In this document: piece by piece, positions 46,205 to 55,207 of the stretch | Numbering within the stretch: the first letter of the stretch is position 1 | Layout of the letters: each line of letters opens with the position of its first letter | DNA from: JACPDH01 sp041671505 | Lineage (GTDB): Bacteria; Acidobacteriota; Thermoanaerobaculia; Gp7-AA8 | Length of the DNA stretch: 64,000 nt | Reading direction: 5' to 3' | Assembly (NCBI GenBank): GCA_041671505.1 | Contig: JBAZBK010000001.1 | Coordinates: forward strand, 310,001-374,000 | Made by a program: the position numbers and the translations under genes | The notes under the pieces: generated by a model | Seen by the model: only the letters and a program-made list of their open reading frames with translations | Told to the model about the DNA's origin: nothing | Databases searched by the model: none

Positions 46205-48253
46205 TCAACGCGAATTCACGTAATTGATCTTCGACGGATTGAGCACGCTCCGCCGGAGAAGATCCATGATGAAACACCAGGTAAGGTCGACATCGCCGCT
46301 CCACGTGCCGCGAACGGTCGTCGCAGGGTCTGAGAGATCGAGCTCGACGTCGAAGCCGTCACCGAAAAATCGCGCACGCGAGCCTTCGACCTCGAGCCGG
46401 AGCTCCTTCCCCTTCACGCGGCCGAGCGCCAGACCGTCGCGAAGGAAGAACCCGTCGCGCTCGCTCCACGTCCGCCACGACTCCTCGCTACCGAAGAAGA
46501 GCGGCTTGAACTGGTACGGCCCGCCTTCTTCGGGGCAGAAGACGTCGCAGTTGCCGCACTCGTTGCAGAAATCGGCGAAGGTCGCGATCTGCTCGTCGTG
46601 TTCCAGCACGACCTCCTCGCCCCAATCGATCGACGGATTCGCCGGTGTTCCGCGAAGCAGCATCGTCTGAATGCGCGCGCGGCCGGTATGGAAGGAGAAG
46701 TTCGCGTCGTTAGGGCAGACCGGAATGCACTTGTCGCACGTCAGGCAGTCGAAGGTCCGGAGCTGGCTGTCGACGTGAGGAGGCAGCTTCGCGTTTTTCG
46801 CTCGCGAATAACGCGGGTCACCCGTGGCACGATCGGCGTAGAGCTCAGTGTTTCGAAGGATCGCGGCGCTGAGATGTGGCGCAGGCACTCCTGCCTGCGC
46901 GCGGTGCACCGCACCGCCATCGCCGGGTGCCTCTCCGGCGGGCTCAGTGGTCGCCTTCGGCGACGCGCAGGCAGGAGTGCCTGCGCCACACGGCTCCCCG
47001 CGCCCTGACACGGGGCCATTCAGCTTCACGATGTACTCGTCGATCGTACGCGCCCCGCACGCCCGCATCGCGATCGCGAGCCGCTCGTGGTAGCTCGCGA
47101 GCCGGCCGTAGCCGCCCGGTTTCAGGAGGTCGCTGCAGACCGTGACCGGCACCAGGCCGAGCGCGACGGCGTCAGCGTAGTTGAGCGGATCGATCCCGGC
47201 AGAGAACGAGATCGGGATCCCATCGCCGAACTGCCGGCGAAATCGGCGCACCAGGTTGATCGCGAGGACGTGGAGCGGCTGGCCCGACAGGTAGACTTCC
47301 TTTTCGCTCGCGGGAAGGAAGCCGGCGCGGTTCTCGACGATCAGCGTGTTGCTGAACTTCACGCCGAACGAGAGTCCGAGCGAGGCCGCGGTCGCCGCGA
47401 GCCGTTCGGTGATCTCGACCGCGCGCGGCCACGACGTGTCGCGCTCGAACGCGGAGTCGGGAACGGAGACGTCGGTGTAGCCCATGACGTCGTGAAGCAG
47501 ATGCCCTACCTCTTCCTTACCGAGCAGCATCGGGTTGAACTTCACGACGCAGTGGATGCCCCACTCGCGCATCAGGTAGTCGACGATCCTCTCGATCTCG
47601 TCGGGCGGGCAGCCGTGGAAGGTGCTGAGAGTCAGCGTGCCCGAGAGGCGCGACGGCACGTCGACATCGCGCAGGTGCGCCAGCTCCTTCGGAATTTCGC
47701 GGCGCAGCCGCTCGACCACGCCGCTAGCATCGAGCATCCCGCCGAGAAAGGCCCCGATCTTCTCCGAGCGGATTCCGGCGAGGTCGTAGCCGACGCTCAT
47801 GTCGAAGATCGATTCGCCGAAGCCGGAGGCGAGATCGATCGCGCCCGACTCGCGGAGCATCGCGATCAGCAACGCCGCCTTCGCGTACTCCTCGAGCGAC
47901 TCGGCGACTCGCAGCTCCTGCGACCATTCGGCGTTGTAGCCGACGTTTCGCATGTCGATGCACGGGCGCGGAATGACGAGGTCGTCCTTCACTTGCACCG
48001 TCTTCAGCTCGAAGATGCGACAGCCGCCGAGCCACGCGAGCACGATGTTCTGCGCCATCTGCGTGTGCGGCCCCGCGGCCGGGCCTAACGGGGACGACGC
48101 GTTCGCTCCGGCAAAGCGAACCGAGAAGTCGACGTCGCGCGCGCCCGTGAAGAATTTCCGTCGATGCAGGTCGAAGATCGAGTCGTGCCGCTCGAGCTCG
48201 CGGAACATGCGCGAGGCGAGTGAGGCGAAGGGATAAGGGACGAGCTCGGCCAC
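46205..48253 (-). CDS. ygfK: YgfK-like iron-sulfur oxidoreductase subunit, short form with a repeat-encoded insertion
   Basis: The 682-residue protein begins with a dihydroorotate/dihydropyrimidine-dehydrogenase-like barrel (residues about 30-420: PLGPAAGPHTQMAQNIVLAWLGG, STFHGCPPDEIERI, VKFSNT, ISFSAGID, VCSDLLKPGGYGRL). It ends with two 4Fe-4S motifs, CLTCDKCIPVCP and CNECGNCDVFCPEEGGP. E. coli YgfK is about 1030 residues; the GltD-like FAD/NAD(P)H domain is missing here. Residues about 422-460 are encoded by palindrome family C (46875-46990), inserted in frame just before the ferredoxin region. YgfK belongs to the purine-degradation cluster and probably reduces or oxidises a purine-derived ring. 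Confidence 0.85.
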   Translation of the reverse strand: MAELVPYPFASLASRMFRELERHDSIFDLHRRKFFTGARDVDFSVRFAGANASSPLGPAAGPHTQMAQNIVLAWLGGCRIFELKTVQVKDDLVIPRPCIDMRNVGYNAEWSQELRVAESLEEYAKAALLIAMLRESGAIDLASGFGESIFDMSVGYDLAGIRSEKIGAFLGGMLDASGVVERLRREIPKELAHLRDVDVPSRLSGTLTLSTFHGCPPDEIERIVDYLMREWGIHCVVKFNPMLLGKEEVGHLLHDVMGYTDVSVPDSAFERDTSWPRAVEITERLAATAASLGLSFGVKFSNTLIVENRAGFLPASEKEVYLSGQPLHVLAINLVRRFRRQFGDGIPISFSAGIDPLNYADAVALGLVPVTVCSDLLKPGGYGRLASYHERLAIAMRACGARTIDEYIVKLNGPVSGRGEPCGAGTPACASPKATTEPAGEAPGDGGAVHRAQAGVPAPHLSAAILRNTELYADRATGDPRYSRAKNAKLPPHVDSQLRTFDCLTCDKCIPVCPNDANFSFHTGRARIQTMLLRGTPANPSIDWGEEVVLEHDEQIATFADFCNECGNCDVFCPEEGGPYQFKPLFFGSEESWRTWSERDGFFLRDGLALGRVKGKELRLEVEGSRARFFGDGFDVELDLSDPATTVRGTWSGDVDLTWCFIMDLLRRSVLNPSKINYVNSR
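46875..46990. repeat. Palindromic repeat family C, copy 2, inside the ygfK-like coding sequence
   Basis: The ends TGTGGCGCAG and CTGCGCCACA and the inner CAGGCACTCCTGCCTGCGCG/CGCGCAGGCAGGAGTGCCTG pair are the same as at 40890-40993 and 63170-63281. The copy is translated as a Gly/Ala/Pro-rich segment (GAGTPACASPK to HRAQAGVPAPH) without breaking the reading frame. Confidence 0.88.
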
Positions 48254-48269
48254 GGTGGATATTGTGGCA

Positions 48270-48479
48270 CGGCGGGCGAGAGGCGAGAGGCGAAAGGCGA
48301 GAGGCGATAAGTAGGCAGTCAGGGTGCGAAGGCGAGGGACGAGGACCCTTCAGTTTACGGTCACTAAAAAGGCGGGCAGGTAGATGCGAGGTCGGCAGCG
48401 CTGGTTACTCTCGCCTCTCGCCTCTCGCCTTTCGCCTCTCGCCTTTCGCCTCTCGCCTTTCGCCTTTCGCCTTTCGCTC
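48270..48479. repeat. Opposed AGGCGAG and TCGCCTT 7-bp arrays
   Basis: AGGCGAG/AGGCGAA/AGGCGAT words lie at 48277-48312 and about ten TCGCCTC/TCGCCTT words at 48408-48476. Together they can form a long stem. The second array ends about 4 bp from the stop codon of the xanthine-dehydrogenase Mo subunit. The whole 226-bp gap upstream of the ygfK-like start is this structure. Confidence 0.82.
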
Positions 48480-50789
48480 TCATGCGTCGACAATCGTAGC
48501 GATCCTCGTCGCGATTTCCTCGTTCGTCGCCGGCAACTTCAGCGGCACGACCCGCCCTCCCGCGACGCTCATCAGCGCCTGCTTCACCGCGGCCCAGACC
48601 GAGATCGCGAGCAGCAGCGGCGGCTCGCCGACCGCCTTGCTTCCCTTGGTGTTGATCGTGTTCGTGTCGTTTTCGATCCAGGCGACGTTGAATACTTCGG
48701 GGAGATCCTGGATGTTCGGGATCTTATAGGTCGTCGGCGAGTGCGTCAGCAGCTCGCCCTCCGCCGTGTAGCGAAGCTCCTCGGTCGTGCACCACCCCAT
48801 CCCCTGCACGAACGCTCCCGTGATCTGGCCTCGGTCGATGCCCGGATTGATCGAGCTGCCGATGTCCATCAGCAGATCCGCCCGCATCAAGCGCATCATT
48901 CCGGTAAAGCGGTCGATCTCGACCTCCGACACCGCGGCGCCCATCGTGTAGTAGAGGAACGGCCTTCCCGCGAACTTCTCGACGTCCCAGTGAATGAGCG
49001 GCGTCGCGTAGAAGCCCCGCTCGCCGAGACTCACGCGTTGGCGGTGGGCCGCATGCACGAGGTCGGCGAAGGTCATCGTCTTTTCGGGCCGGCGCGCGTC
49101 GAACACGACGCCGTCGCGGATGACGATCGACGCGGCTGACTGCGCGCGCGGATCGCCAGGGTCGGCAAGCAGCGTCATCGCACAGTCGGCCAGGCGCGCG
49201 CGCAGCTTTCGGCAAGCGTCGATCGCCGCGCCGCCGTTGATGTCGGAGCCGGTCGACGCGGCGGTCGCGGAGGTGTTGTTGTTCTTCTCGGTCGACGTGA
49301 CCATCATCCGCACGGCGGAGAGCTCGACGCCGAGCTCGTCGGCGACCATCTGCGCGATCTTCGTGTTGACGCCCTGCCCCATCTCCGTCGCGCCGGTGGA
49401 GACCTGCACCGTGCCGTCGCGGTAGATGTTCACGAGCGCGTTCGCCTGGTTGAGGAAGGTCGTATTGAACGAGATCCCGAACTTGACCGGCGTGAGCGCG
49501 ATGCCACGGAGGCGCGTTTTCGATTCGCGGTTGAAGCGGAGCGCCTCGTCGCGACGGCGCGCGTAGTCGCTCGTGGTGACGAGCTCGTCGAAGATGCGCG
49601 GAATCGTGTTGTTCTCGACGACCGCGCCGTAGGGCGTCGTGTTCCGGTCGTCGATGCCGTAGCAGTTCAGCCGGCGCAGCTCGAACGGGTCGCGCCCGAG
49701 CTTCACCGCGATCTCCTCGACGATGTTCTCCATCGTCGCGACGCCCTGCGGCCCGCCGAAGCCGCGCATCGCGGTGTTCGGCGTCGAGTTCGTCCGGCAG
49801 ACCGTTCCGCTGATCGCGATGTCGTGGATGTAGTACGCGTTCTCGGCGTGGCACATCGCCCGCGCCATGATGGCGGTCGACAGGTCGGCGAACGCGCCTC
49901 CGTCCGAGTAGAAGTCGACCTCCATACCGAGGATGCGGCCCGCGTCGTCGAACCCGACGCGATAGCGGTTCTGGAACGGATGACGATGGCCGGTGACGAC
50001 CATGTCCTCGTCTTTCGTGTACGCGATGCGCGCCGGGCGTTTCGTCTTCTGCGCGACGAGCGATGCGATCGCGGCCGGATGCGTCGCCTGGCACTCCTTG
50101 CCACCGAAGCCGCCGCCCATCCGCCGGGTGACCACGACCACCTGGCTCTGGCTGACGCCGAGCACGTGCGCGATCACGTCCTGAACCTCCGACGGATTCT
50201 GCGTCGACGAGTGGACGGTGATCGTTCCGTTCTCGCCGGGGATCGCGATCGCGGCCTGCGACTCGAGGTAGAACTGGTCCTGCCCTCCCGAATGGAAGAC
50301 CCCCTCAATGGTATGCGGCGCAGCGGCGATCGCCGCGGCGTCGTCGCCGCGATTGATCGTCTTCCGCGCCCCGATGAACGCTTTCGCCGCGATCGCGTCG
50401 TCGATGGTGAAGATCGGCGCGAGCGTCTCGATGTCGGCGACGATCGCGCGACGCGCCTTCTCGAACGCCTCGCGGCTTTCGGCGGCGATGACGACGATCG
50501 GCTGTCCGATGTACGAAAGCTCGCCGGGGGCGAGGAGCGGCTCGTCGGCGAAGATCGGGCCGAACCGATTCTCTCCGTCGATGTCGTCGTGCGTGAAGAG
50601 CGCGACGACGCCGGGGATCGCCCGCGCCGCCGCGAGATCGAGCGAACGGATGCGTCCGTGCGCGACGGGGCTCCAGAAGAAACCGACCTGAAGCTCGTTC
50701 GCCAGGCGGGGCATGTCGTCGACGTAGATCGAGTCACCTGTGACGTGGCCGCGAGCCGAGTCGTGCGGAACGTTTCTGCCGACGAACAT
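48480..50789 (-). CDS. xdhB: Xanthine dehydrogenase, molybdopterin-binding subunit
   Basis: From ATG 50789 (MFVGRNVPHDSARGHVTGDSIYVDD) the protein has 769 residues, the size of the large subunit of two-subunit bacterial xanthine dehydrogenases (Rhodobacter naming). Motifs are GGQDQFYLESQAA, GGGFGGKECQA (about 240), AMRGFGGPQGV (about 355), TGATEMGQGVNTK (about 485) and the catalytic Glu in KAVGEPPLLL (about 725). It hydroxylates hypoxanthine to xanthine and urate, passing electrons to the adjacent Fe-S/FAD subunit. Its start overlaps that gene's stop by one base. The open frame upstream of 50789 is only the antisense-frame extension over the small-subunit gene. Confidence 0.93.
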   Translation of the reverse strand: MFVGRNVPHDSARGHVTGDSIYVDDMPRLANELQVGFFWSPVAHGRIRSLDLAAARAIPGVVALFTHDDIDGENRFGPIFADEPLLAPGELSYIGQPIVVIAAESREAFEKARRAIVADIETLAPIFTIDDAIAAKAFIGARKTINRGDDAAAIAAAPHTIEGVFHSGGQDQFYLESQAAIAIPGENGTITVHSSTQNPSEVQDVIAHVLGVSQSQVVVVTRRMGGGFGGKECQATHPAAIASLVAQKTKRPARIAYTKDEDMVVTGHRHPFQNRYRVGFDDAGRILGMEVDFYSDGGAFADLSTAIMARAMCHAENAYYIHDIAISGTVCRTNSTPNTAMRGFGGPQGVATMENIVEEIAVKLGRDPFELRRLNCYGIDDRNTTPYGAVVENNTIPRIFDELVTTSDYARRRDEALRFNRESKTRLRGIALTPVKFGISFNTTFLNQANALVNIYRDGTVQVSTGATEMGQGVNTKIAQMVADELGVELSAVRMMVTSTEKNNNTSATAASTGSDINGGAAIDACRKLRARLADCAMTLLADPGDPRAQSAASIVIRDGVVFDARRPEKTMTFADLVHAAHRQRVSLGERGFYATPLIHWDVEKFAGRPFLYYTMGAAVSEVEIDRFTGMMRLMRADLLMDIGSSINPGIDRGQITGAFVQGMGWCTTEELRYTAEGELLTHSPTTYKIPNIQDLPEVFNVAWIENDTNTINTKGSKAVGEPPLLLAISVWAAVKQALMSVAGGRVVPLKLPATNEEIATRIATIVDA

Positions 50790-52234
50790 CAGCGCGCTCC
50801 TCCACTCCGCGCGGTCGGGCCGCCGGCGATCTCTTCGTGGAAGAACTTCATCAACACGTTCCTCGCGAGGAGCAGCCTGAACTCCTTCGACCCGCGCACG
50901 TCGTCGATCGGCGCAATCTCGCTGCACGCGACCTCGCCTGCCTCGCGGAAGAGCCCCTCGGTTGCCTCGCGCCCGTCGAGCAGCGCCTCGGTTTTCGGCA
51001 GCCGCAGCACGACGGGTGCGACGCCGCCGTAGGCAATCTTCACGCCCGACATCCTCCCGCCGCCGATCGTCATCCGGATCGCGGCCGTGAACGTCGAGAT
51101 GTCGAGATCGCGGCGCTTCGAGACCTTGTAGAGACGGACAGTTTCCGCCGCTGCGGGAAGCGGAACACGCACGCGCGTGATCAGCTCGTCGGGCGCCTTG
51201 TCGAGCTTCTTGTATCCCTTGTAGAAGTGGTTGATCCCGACGACGCGCCGCCCGCGGACGCTTTCCAGCTCGAGCTCCGCCTCGCAGACGAAGAGGAATG
51301 GCACGGTGTCGGCGATCGGCGACGCGTTCGCGATGTTGCCCGCGAGCGTGCCGGCATTGCGGATCTGCGGCGAGCCGAACAGGCGGAGGATCGCATGGAG
51401 CGACGGGACGCGTCCTTCGCTGAACCGCTCGAGCGAGGTGAGCGTCGCGCGTCCCCCGACGACGAGGGTGCCACCTTCGATGGATATCGCGTCGAGGCCG
51501 TCGAGACGCGACAGCGTCATCATGACGTCGGGTCGCAGGCTGCGTTTGTTGGATTGCACGCCGAAGTCGGTCGCTCCCTGCACGATCACCGTCTCGGGAT
51601 GCGCCGCGAGGAACTCGAGAGCGTCGTGGTGCGAGGCGGGTGCGAAAAAGGTGCGCGATCCGGAGTCGATCCGGACGCTGTCCGAAGCGGCTTCGAGCGC
51701 TTCCGCGATCGGGGCCGGAGCATAGAGTTCGTCGAGAGATTTCCCGTGCCCGCCGGTCATGTCGAGCGCCGCTTCGATGATCGGATCGTAGCCGGTGCAG
51801 CGGCAGAGGTTCCCGGTCAGCGCCTCGCGCGCGTCGCGCCCCGACACGGTCGCGTTCGACTCGCGGAGCGCGGTCATCGCGACGACGAATCCGGGCGTGC
51901 AGTAGCCGCATTGCGCACCGTGGTGGTCGACCATCGACCGCTGCACGGCGCTCAGCTCGTCGCCGAGCCTGAGCCCTTCGACGGTGACGACGTGTTTCCC
52001 GTCGAGCTGGAAGAGCAACTGAATGCAGGAGTTAACGGGCACGTAGTCGATGGCGCCGCCGCGCGGAGCTCCGACGAGGACCGTGCACGCGCCGCAGTCA
52101 CCCTCTTCGCATACCGTCTTCGTGCCGGTCTCGCCGCGAACCTCGCGAAGCCAGGACGCGACCGTGCGGAAGGCGTCAGCTCCGGCGACTCGAACTTCGC
52201 GACCGTTCAGGTAGAGCTCGAGGTGATCTCGCAT
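50789..52234 (-). CDS. xdhA: Xanthine dehydrogenase, FAD/2Fe-2S subunit
   Basis: ATG 52234 (MRDHLELYLNGREVRVAG) gives 481 residues. The N-terminal half carries two 2Fe-2S clusters (CEEGDCGACTVLVG about 40-53; QCGYCTPGF and GNLCRCTGYDPI about 105-150). The C-terminal half is the FAD domain (IVQGATDFG; GNIANASPIADTVP about 300-315). It takes electrons from the molybdenum subunit and passes them to NAD+ or another acceptor. It is the first gene of the minus-strand set leading through xdhB, ygfK and ygeW to ygeY, so the operon promoter should be in 52235-52600. Confidence 0.93.
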   Translation of the reverse strand: MRDHLELYLNGREVRVAGADAFRTVASWLREVRGETGTKTVCEEGDCGACTVLVGAPRGGAIDYVPVNSCIQLLFQLDGKHVVTVEGLRLGDELSAVQRSMVDHHGAQCGYCTPGFVVAMTALRESNATVSGRDAREALTGNLCRCTGYDPIIEAALDMTGGHGKSLDELYAPAPIAEALEAASDSVRIDSGSRTFFAPASHHDALEFLAAHPETVIVQGATDFGVQSNKRSLRPDVMMTLSRLDGLDAISIEGGTLVVGGRATLTSLERFSEGRVPSLHAILRLFGSPQIRNAGTLAGNIANASPIADTVPFLFVCEAELELESVRGRRVVGINHFYKGYKKLDKAPDELITRVRVPLPAAAETVRLYKVSKRRDLDISTFTAAIRMTIGGGRMSGVKIAYGGVAPVVLRLPKTEALLDGREATEGLFREAGEVACSEIAPIDDVRGSKEFRLLLARNVLMKFFHEEIAGGPTARSGGAR

Positions 52235-52790
52235 CGGCTCGACGATGATAACGAAATTTCGGGGCTGCGCGACATCGGCCCGACGATCCGCGTCCAACGC
52301 GCGTCCCGTTCACCGCGAACTCTCCCGCTGTGACGTTCTGGCCGGCGCGCGGTCTGTTAGGTCACTCACCGAACGCACGATTGTGGAATGAGTGGCCGAA
52401 ATCATGTGACCGCTGAGAGCGAGAGCCGGTGACGGGATTACTTGTCGCACCGAAGCAGCGCGCATATCGGTGGTATTACGGCACCGGAAGTCAGCGGACG
52501 GAACAGGCAGTACCTGCCGCAACGATCGAGCTGGTTGGAGGCTTCGAGGCGGGCACTGAGCAGGCGTGGATCCCGCCGCCGGCTTCCGCTGCCGGCGAAT
52601 CGGCGGCGCGCCGCGACCCCGGACGCGAGGCTGCAAGATTCACCACCGATTCGCGGGAGGTTGCCGCAGTGCGCGGACCATTCCGCGGTCCCGCTACGCA
52701 CGTGGCATACGCGTCCAGGCACTACCCGTCGCTCCGGCGAGCGGAACCACCGAAGCAGCGGGATGAGCATCAGGATGAATGGAGGGCGCT
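52235..52790. other. Intergenic region without recognisable gene; divergent promoters expected
   Basis: This 556-bp stretch lies between divergent xdhA and the rhodanese gene. Open frames here have no family features. I see a short palindrome (CGCCGCCGGCTTCCGCTGCC region near 52573-52605) but none of the 7-bp arrays that fill other gaps. It is the most likely site for the promoter and operator of the minus-strand purine operon. Confidence 0.5.
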
Positions 52791-53684
52791 ATGTCATTTC
52801 TGATCCTGGTGGCCATGATGGCCGTGACGCCTCAGCAGGACGTCATCGTCACGACCGAGTGGCTCGCCGCACATCTCAATGACCCCAACGTCGTCCTCGT
52901 CGAAATCGGCAAGCGCTCGGATTTCGACAACGGCCACATCCCGGGCGCCCGTTTCATCGCTTCCGACCAGCTCGTCGTGAACAAGAACGGGATCCCTGAT
53001 GAGATGCCAGCCGTTGCCAACCTCGAACGGTTGTTCGGCAACGCGGGGGTCGGCAACTACGGACGGATCGTGCTTTACAGCCGCGAGCCGCTGCTCGCCA
53101 CCCGCGCGTTCTTCACCCTCGATTACCTCGGTCACGGCAACCGTATCGCGGTACTCGACGGCGGCTATCCCCTCTGGAGAAACGAAAAGGGGATGAACCG
53201 CCCGGTGACGAAGGCGACGACCAAGTACAGAACGGAAGTCTTCACGGCTGCGGTCGATCCCGGGAAGCTTCTCACCATCGATGACGTGCGAATGGCCGCG
53301 TCGACCGGCATGATCGGCGGCGAGAATGTCGTCATCGTCGATGCGCGGCCAGCAACGCAGTACATCGGCAAGGACAAGGGACGCCAGGTCTCCAACCCCG
53401 GCCATATTGCCGCTGCCAACTGCGCACCGTGGACCATCAACTACACCGACGTCGTTCCGGCCAAATTCAAGACGGCCGACGAGCTCATGGTGTATTACAA
53501 CCTGCGAGGCATCAACGAGAACGCGAAGATCGTTCTCTACTGCCGGACCGGCATGGAAGCGACCGCGACCTTCGTCGCGCTCCGCTATCTCGGCTTCAAG
53601 AACGTCGCGCTCTACGACGGCTCCTATGTCGAGTGGAACAAGACCGGCGACGTGGTCATGGCCTCGGTAGCAGCTCCCCAGTAG
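52791..53684 (+). CDS. Exported two-domain rhodanese (thiosulfate/3-mercaptopyruvate sulfurtransferase-like)
   Basis: From ATG 52791 the 297-residue precursor has a short hydrophobic leader (MSFLILVAMMAVTPQQ), so it is probably periplasmic. The N-terminal rhodanese domain (DVIVTTEWLAAHLNDPNVVLVEIG, DNGHIPGA) is inactive. The C-terminal domain has the catalytic Cys in the loop YCRTGMEATAT (about residue 251). It transfers sulfane sulfur to cyanide or thiols. A link to sulfuration of the molybdenum cofactor is possible by neighbourhood, but export would argue against it. A hairpin terminator follows. Confidence 0.87.
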   Translation: MSFLILVAMMAVTPQQDVIVTTEWLAAHLNDPNVVLVEIGKRSDFDNGHIPGARFIASDQLVVNKNGIPDEMPAVANLERLFGNAGVGNYGRIVLYSREPLLATRAFFTLDYLGHGNRIAVLDGGYPLWRNEKGMNRPVTKATTKYRTEVFTAAVDPGKLLTIDDVRMAASTGMIGGENVVIVDARPATQYIGKDKGRQVSNPGHIAAANCAPWTINYTDVVPAKFKTADELMVYYNLRGINENAKIVLYCRTGMEATATFVALRYLGFKNVALYDGSYVEWNKTGDVVMASVAAPQ

Positions 53685-53696
53685 TCACACACCACG

Positions 53697-53731
53697 CCTC
53701 GCCCGGATCCACGCCCGGGCGAGGTTTCTCT
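53697..53731 (+). terminator. Rho-independent-type terminator after the rhodanese gene
   Basis: CCTCGCCCG at 53697-53705 pairs with CGGGCGAGG at 53716-53724 and is followed by TTTCTCT. It lies 13 bases after the stop codon and ahead of the convergent ridA gene. Confidence 0.7.
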
Positions 53732-53744
53732 CCATCTCCCTCAC

Positions 53745-54137
53745 TCACTCCCTCGTCACCGCTGTGAGGTTCATCGTGAGACGAAACCCCGGCTTCGGAA
53801 GTGCGGCGACGCCGATCACGGTTCGCGCCGGGCGATGCGTACCCATCGCCTCGACGTACGCGCGGTTCATCTCGTCGAAGTCGGCAACGTCGACGAGGAA
53901 GACATTCACATGCACGACGTGCGCGAGATCGGAGCCCACCGACTCGAGCATCACGCTGAACGAGGTGATGATCCGCTTCGCCTGCGCGAAGACGTCGGCG
54001 CCGGCCAGCTGGCCCGTTGCGGGATCGACGCCGGCAGTCCCGCCGATCGTGATGAAGCTGCCGACCTTCGCGATGTGGCTGTAAGGGCCGATCGGGATCG
54101 GGGTGCCGGGAGGAGTGGAGGTCTCGACGATGCTCAT
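53745..54137 (-). CDS. ridA: RidA-family enamine/imine deaminase
   Basis: The 130-residue protein is full length for the family: GPYSHIAKVGSFITIGGTAGVDPATG at the start, the interface region NVFLVDVADFDEMNRAYVEAM, and the conserved Arg and Glu-side residues in RPARTVIGVAALPKPG. RidA hydrolyses 2-aminoacrylate and related enamines released by PLP-dependent lyases. Such a product would be expected if either nearby PLP enzyme is an ammonia-lyase; that link is inference. It stands alone. Confidence 0.9.
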   Translation of the reverse strand: MSIVETSTPPGTPIPIGPYSHIAKVGSFITIGGTAGVDPATGQLAGADVFAQAKRIITSFSVMLESVGSDLAHVVHVNVFLVDVADFDEMNRAYVEAMGTHRPARTVIGVAALPKPGFRLTMNLTAVTRE

Positions 54138-54327
54138 TGCGCGCCTCGCTTAAGGATCGGTTGCTCGAATCATCATACGGTCCGCGGATCCTGATGTTCG
54201 CGATTGGTGACCGTCGGCGCTCGCCGCCGCAACGCGGTTCCCCTTACACTTCGGAGAAATACACGACGACGGATCTCAACGCTCCTCGCGGTACGCCTGC
54301 CGTGAAGCGAGAGGAAAGGGAACAGCC

Positions 54328-55128
54328 ATGCCGGCCCGGACAACGCGAAAAGCGGCCCCACCTGCAACTGCGCCGAAGAAGCCTGTGAGGCGTCCGGCGA
54401 GCGATCCGGCGACGCCTGACGTCCCGGTCGACGCACGCGCACGGGCGGCGCTTGCCTCACTCGCAAAGTCGGCGACCAAGCGCGACCGCGATCGTCTGGC
54501 CCGCTACGGGATCACCGCGACGAACGCGCTCGGCGCGAAGATGGGGACGATTCAAACGCTTGCGAAGAACCTCGGCAAGAGCCACGAGCTCGCCGAAGCG
54601 CTGTGGAAGAGCGAAGTCTACGAGGCGCGACTGCTCGCGTCGTACGTCGACGAGCCGACGCTGGTCACTCCCGCGCAAATGGACCGCTGGTGCCGCGACT
54701 TCGACAACTGGGGCATCTGCGACACCGTCTGCTTCGTCCTCTTCGATCGGACGCCTCACGCCTGGACGATGATCGCGAAGTGGGCGGCGCGGAAGAACGA
54801 GTACGAGAAGCGCGCCGCGTTCGCGCTGCTCGCGAGCCTCGCGGGCCACGACAAGCACTCGGGCGACGGTCCCTTTCTCGAGTCGCTCGCGCTCATCGAG
54901 CGCGCGTCGGACGACGAGCGCAACTTCGTCTGGAAGGGAGTCAGCTGGGCGCTGCGCAGGATCGGCGGCCGCAGCGTCGCGCTGCACGAAGCAGCGCTCG
55001 CCCTGTCGAAGCGCCTCGCCGCGTCCGACGAGCCCGCGGCGCGGAAGATCGGAAAGGATGCGATACGGGACCTGACGAGCGCCGCGACGATGAAGCGGTT
55101 AGGGGCGAGGGTGAAAACGAGAGTCTAG
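54328..55128 (+). CDS. AlkD-like DNA alkylation repair protein (HEAT-repeat glycosylase fold)
   Basis: The 266-residue protein has a basic, Ala/Pro-rich N-terminal tail of about 40 residues followed by the ALK helical repeats: GTIQTLAKNLGKSHELAEALWKSEVYEARLLASYV, then FDNWGICDTVCF with the Asp and Trp matching the AlkD active-site NWxxxD pattern. WAARKNEYEKRAAFALLASL and FVWKGVSWALRRIGG also fit. AlkD-type enzymes excise cationic alkylpurines such as 3-methyladenine. The basic tail could aid DNA binding. It stands alone. Confidence 0.87.
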   Translation: MPARTTRKAAPPATAPKKPVRRPASDPATPDVPVDARARAALASLAKSATKRDRDRLARYGITATNALGAKMGTIQTLAKNLGKSHELAEALWKSEVYEARLLASYVDEPTLVTPAQMDRWCRDFDNWGICDTVCFVLFDRTPHAWTMIAKWAARKNEYEKRAAFALLASLAGHDKHSGDGPFLESLALIERASDDERNFVWKGVSWALRRIGGRSVALHEAALALSKRLAASDEPAARKIGKDAIRDLTSAATMKRLGARVKTRV

Positions 55129-55207
55129 TGAAAATGCCCTGACTCGAGGCCATCAACTTGGCGAGGCGACGTTTCACTCACACGGAAGGTGGAGCGCCGT
55201 CGCCCCG

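Noticed and set aside
48408..48476. CRISPR-like tandem array
   Set aside because: The units are only 7 bp, with no spacer of constant length and no cas genes in the window.
48480..51911. A 1143-codon frame suggesting a longer xanthine dehydrogenase subunit
   Set aside because: The first 374 codons are a shadow of the FAD/2Fe-2S gene in another frame. The Mo subunit begins at ATG 50789, which overlaps the upstream stop as in coupled genes.
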